Below are positions 60,780 through 64,000 of a stretch of DNA of 64,000 nucleotides, piece after piece. The translations under genes and the position numbers were made by a program. How positions within the stretch are numbered: the stretch's first letter is position 1; every line of letters begins with the position of its first letter. The DNA is from Carallia brachiata (lineage: Eukaryota > Streptophyta > Magnoliopsida > Malpighiales > Rhizophoraceae): contig JADCRB010000043.1 in assembly GCA_021464245.1 (NCBI GenBank), positions 5,378,630-5,442,629 of the forward strand. Direction: 5' to 3'. A model generated the notes under the pieces. The model made no database searches. It saw only the letters and a program-made list of their open reading frames with translations, and was not told the origin of the DNA.

Positions 60780-62639
60780 AAGTTCAAAAAAAAGGAAAAG
60801 GAAAAGAAAAACACACGTCTTGATCATGAGCAACTCCATGGAAGGTCCAATTAAAGCAGACCGGAGCTATTTCATTCCAAACCATGTATGCAATTGCAAT
60901 CAATTTAGACAGTCGAAAATTTTAGCAAATGCAAACGCAAACGCAAACGCCCAATCTTTGAGGACCAAAAAATTATTGATTTTTTGACCACATTTATTCA
61001 ATGAATCCAGAGTTATTATCAGTTGAAAATGCAACACGCCAATCAATCATCCATAATCAGCGTTCGGAAGATGGAACAACTTGTCACCAAAAGGGATTTA
61101 TTTCTTCATTTTGGGTCAGAGAAGAAGCTGTTGAGCGATGGGCATGATTTCTAGAGTCTTCTTGCCAAGGCAACAAATTTCCTCAAGGCATGCTTTTTAT
61201 AGTTTTGCATGGTTGTCCAAAACTCCAGCAGCCATGGTGAATCCTGTTTTAAGGAGGATTAAACATCAAAGACAGTGTTCCGAGTCAAATGCTCAAATTT
61301 TATTCAACTTAAAACCTTTTTTCGACCAAAAAAAAAACACTTTTTTTTAATGCAATTTTGTTGATAAAACTTCGACATCAGAAGATATGTCAGGGAAGAT
61401 TAAAAATTCACTTCTTTTCTTCGTCCAATACTTCCTTCATCTCTTTTCTCCTCGAAGAATGAGTTCTTAGAAAAGGCAAATGGCTCTGAAATGGAATACA
61501 TCTCATTGGGGAAGAGGAGTGGCTACCATCAACACTATGCCCCAACCACATCATACAATTAATAGATCCGAAAAACAGGCAACTAACCCGATTGGCAAAC
61601 AAAACACCCGCAATTTTCCTTTTTTTGTTGTTTTTGTGGTGTGGGCCATTAATAGGTAGAAGAGTCTTACCAAATATATTAAATTCAGTTGGCAAGTTGG
61701 TTATCTTATTAAAATGATTTAAATCACTTTAATTAACTTACATCCAAACTCATATTTACTTCAATCTTACCTTATCCCACTGATGTGGGATTTCCCAATT
61801 CTAACATTTGCAACACTAACAAATATAAGGGTCAGAAACCAAGACCTGTTTTGCACAAAATCCATCCTCATATGCTCAAATCTTAAGGTGTATCAACATC
61901 AAGTGTGGTTCTTCAGGAATTATGTTTTCTTCAATTTTAATCCTCCCCCAAATCATAAATCCATCTGCATCCCTAAGCGCTTCACTTCTACCCTACCAGA
62001 ATTGCCAGTCCCATGATTGAGGCAAGACACCACCGGCTTCAGGTTGGAAACTTTCCTTAATCAAATTCAATCCATTAATTGTACACAAAAACCAATAATA
62101 AATGGTAAAATATAAAGAGAATGAGAAAGAGCATATGGGCTCTCTAGACAAGGTCGACAAAGCCATGAATGTAATGGAAGGATGATTGAAGGGCAAGATG
62201 ACGTGAAAGCAATGACTAAGGGAAAACAAACCGGCCATCATTTCCATCCCCTTCTGCTTTTAATCAGCTGTCTTCGTTCATTTCTTTATTTTTTTATCCA
62301 TTTTTTGGATTTTTCTTTTTACATTTTTATATTATTCTTAAAATTTGTAGATTTTGTTATTTATATTTTTTGTAAAAATTTTTGTTTCTTTCAAAAAAAT
62401 TAAGATTTTATTCAATTGTGATGTAATAAAAAATATAAAAAAAACCTTAGTAGCATCATTTAAGTAGTTTTAAAATAAATATAAAATAATATGAGTTATT
62501 AAATTATTAAATTCATAAAAAATAAAAAAATTGATAAACCACCAAAACCGTTAGACGAGACTGTGTAATTAGTTGTTACTATCTATCTGAAGTTATTAGT
62601 ATTACTTTAAAAAATAATGACATGACATCTAATTTTTAT
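60780..62639. other. Intergenic; end of the duplicated block, then no gene
   Basis: 60815-60960 is the right half of the duplicate of 46885-47165. Frames at 61138-61350 (+) and 61408-61695 (-) are unrecognised. Part of 62290-62440 resembles 51600-51790 (T-rich, aattaagattttatt). Confidence 0.5.
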
Positions 62640-63290
62640 GATATCATATGCCAGCAATGGTAGCTGCTACGCCACAAAATGTAATAGAACATGGGTTTAC
62701 TAGGTCGTTTTTTGTTGGTGAAGTTAATTTTGATTGTCCTAAAAACAATGGAAGGCAATTTCTCGAAAAAAAAAAGAAGTGTCCATGGAACGCAGCGGAT
62801 GGATTTTTTTTATTTTCGCCCATTTGACAAGCTTAAGGGTGCGTACATGATGGTTAACGAGTCTTCCAAGATGCTTCGTGCATGCGACGAATAGCTCTAA
62901 GTCCGTGGAAAATTGACCTGCATTTTTGCTATACTTTTTTTGTTTTAAGTAATGATATATATTATAAAACTTATATAATAAAATATCTTAAAATTTATAA
63001 TTGTAAAAGGAATTATTAATTTTTTTATTTAACAATGTTAAATAAATTGATAATATTATTCATAATTATTAATTTTAGTTGTTTTATTATCCAGTTTTTA
63101 GAATATTTATTATTTTTTTTGGTACATCGAAAATAAATTTTCAATAGACTTTGATTCACCAGCCTACCTCGTTTGTTTTTTATGCCAGGAGACAAGTTGA
63201 TTTTCCGCTATGACTCATGAGATAGAAGCTTGACGTTGGTCGCAAGTTCCTCTTTGCCATTCTCGAATTCTAGTGTGTATGTATGCTACG
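62640..63290. repeat. Segmental duplicate (partner 51815-52690)
   Basis: See the partner entry for shared blocks. Here aacgagtcttccaag lies at about 62857 and tttgccattctcgaattcta at about 63254. Non-coding; the short frame at 62691-62894 spans two of the shared blocks but differs from the partner in frame. Confidence 0.65.
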
Positions 63291-63596
63291 AAGAACAGAG
63301 ACAACCAATCGATCGAAGGTTGAGGGTAGGCTGATTGTGCAACGGCGAGGTGGCAATGGCTGTGGCTGGGAAGTGGAGTAGCGGTGCGAGAAGGAGGAGT
63401 TCGTTTCGGATAGTCATTTTAGCAGCCCTAGAGAATCTTTATTTTGTTTATTTTTTTTTTTTCATTTTAGGGTCTGTTTAGAGACGCTGTCAATTTTTTA
63501 TTATTATTTCTTATTTTTTATTTTTTTATTTTTACTATTTTTTGAATTTTTATGTTTATTGTGATCAACTTTTACTTTTTTTTTTCCTATAAGAAT

Positions 63597-64000
63597 AAAA
63601 AAGTAGATAAAGAAAGAATAGTGAGAGAAATAGTAAAAAGAGTATGAATAGAGAGAGAAAATATATAGAGAATGGTTGATAGAGAGATGAAAAGCAAAAA
63701 GAATGGTTAGAGAGAGATGATAGAAAATGGATAAAGAGAGAAAAGGGGGGAGAAAAAAAAGAGTAGAGCGGGAACGAGTTAACAGGAAGAGAGAATGAGT
63801 GAAAAGAGTAAGGGTAGAGAGAGTAGTTAGAAAAAGAATACAAAGAGAGAGTTGAGAGAAAATATGAGCAAAGAATAAGTAGAGAGAGAGCAAGTAGAGT
63901 CTCTCTCTACCCTCTCTCTCTCTCTCCTTTTCTCTCTTCTCCTCTCTCTCTCTATCTTCTCTCCTACGCTCCTCTATTTCTCCTTTTTCTTTCTCTCTGT
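63597..64000. repeat. Purine-rich tract followed by CT-rich tract
   Basis: From about 63597 to 63898 the plus strand is almost entirely A and G (gagagagaatgg-type words); from 63899 to the window end it is almost entirely C and T (ctctctctctc). The open frames on the minus strand here (Ser/Phe/Leu-rich) are products of this composition. The tract may continue past the window. Confidence 0.85.

Noticed and set aside
63504..63893. Ser/Phe/Leu-rich minus-strand frames
   Set aside because: They are products of the purine-rich tract and show no protein-like complexity.

Overview
This is a window of plant nuclear DNA, very probably from a eudicot. The evidence is intron-containing genes of plant-only families (a ROP-interactive CRIB protein, a type I pectin methylesterase with an inhibitor pro-region, a P-class PPR protein, a Cf-type receptor-like protein), AT-rich spacers with long A/T runs, and many short transposable elements. 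I cannot name the species. Gene density is low: four largely readable genes, two broken ones, and repeats.

Layout. 1.3-2.6 kb: a 451-bp unit repeated three times in tandem, just upstream of a small J-domain gene (2852-3417, +) that carries one in-frame stop. 5.7-7.5 kb (-): a complete four-coding-exon RIC gene. 8.5-14 kb: spacer with a diverged direct repeat, a 495-bp MULE-type MITE and a 250-bp SINE. 14.6-17.4 kb (-): a complete two-exon pectin methylesterase with a TATA box. 19.2-23 kb: an hAT-type element, a retrotransposed insertion and a SINE. 23.8-32 kb: an intronless PPR gene and an OST3/OST6 oligosaccharyltransferase gene, both on the minus strand and separated by duplicated 3'-flanking DNA; the OST3 reading frame is broken by one missing base. 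32-53 kb: gene-poor, with LINE 3' remnants, a solo LTR (1350 bp), a foldback element, a 1.2-kb hAT-type element and a GC-richer segment of possible organellar origin. 53.5-56.3 kb (-): a decayed receptor-like protein gene with a LINE fragment inserted in its 5' leader. 57-64 kb: MITE, SINE, a large hAT-type element with a duplicated promoter-like segment, and a diverged duplicate of DNA that also lies at 46.9-52.7 kb.

The genes do not form a pathway; each acts alone (ROP GTPase signalling, cell-wall pectin de-esterification, organellar RNA metabolism, N-glycosylation, former pathogen perception). I found no evidence for a novel biological system. What is unusual is how many insertions still show readable target-site duplications, and one MITE whose empty site is preserved in neighbouring paralogous DNA. 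All repeat boundaries and splice sites were read by eye from the sequence; no alignment or database search was run.
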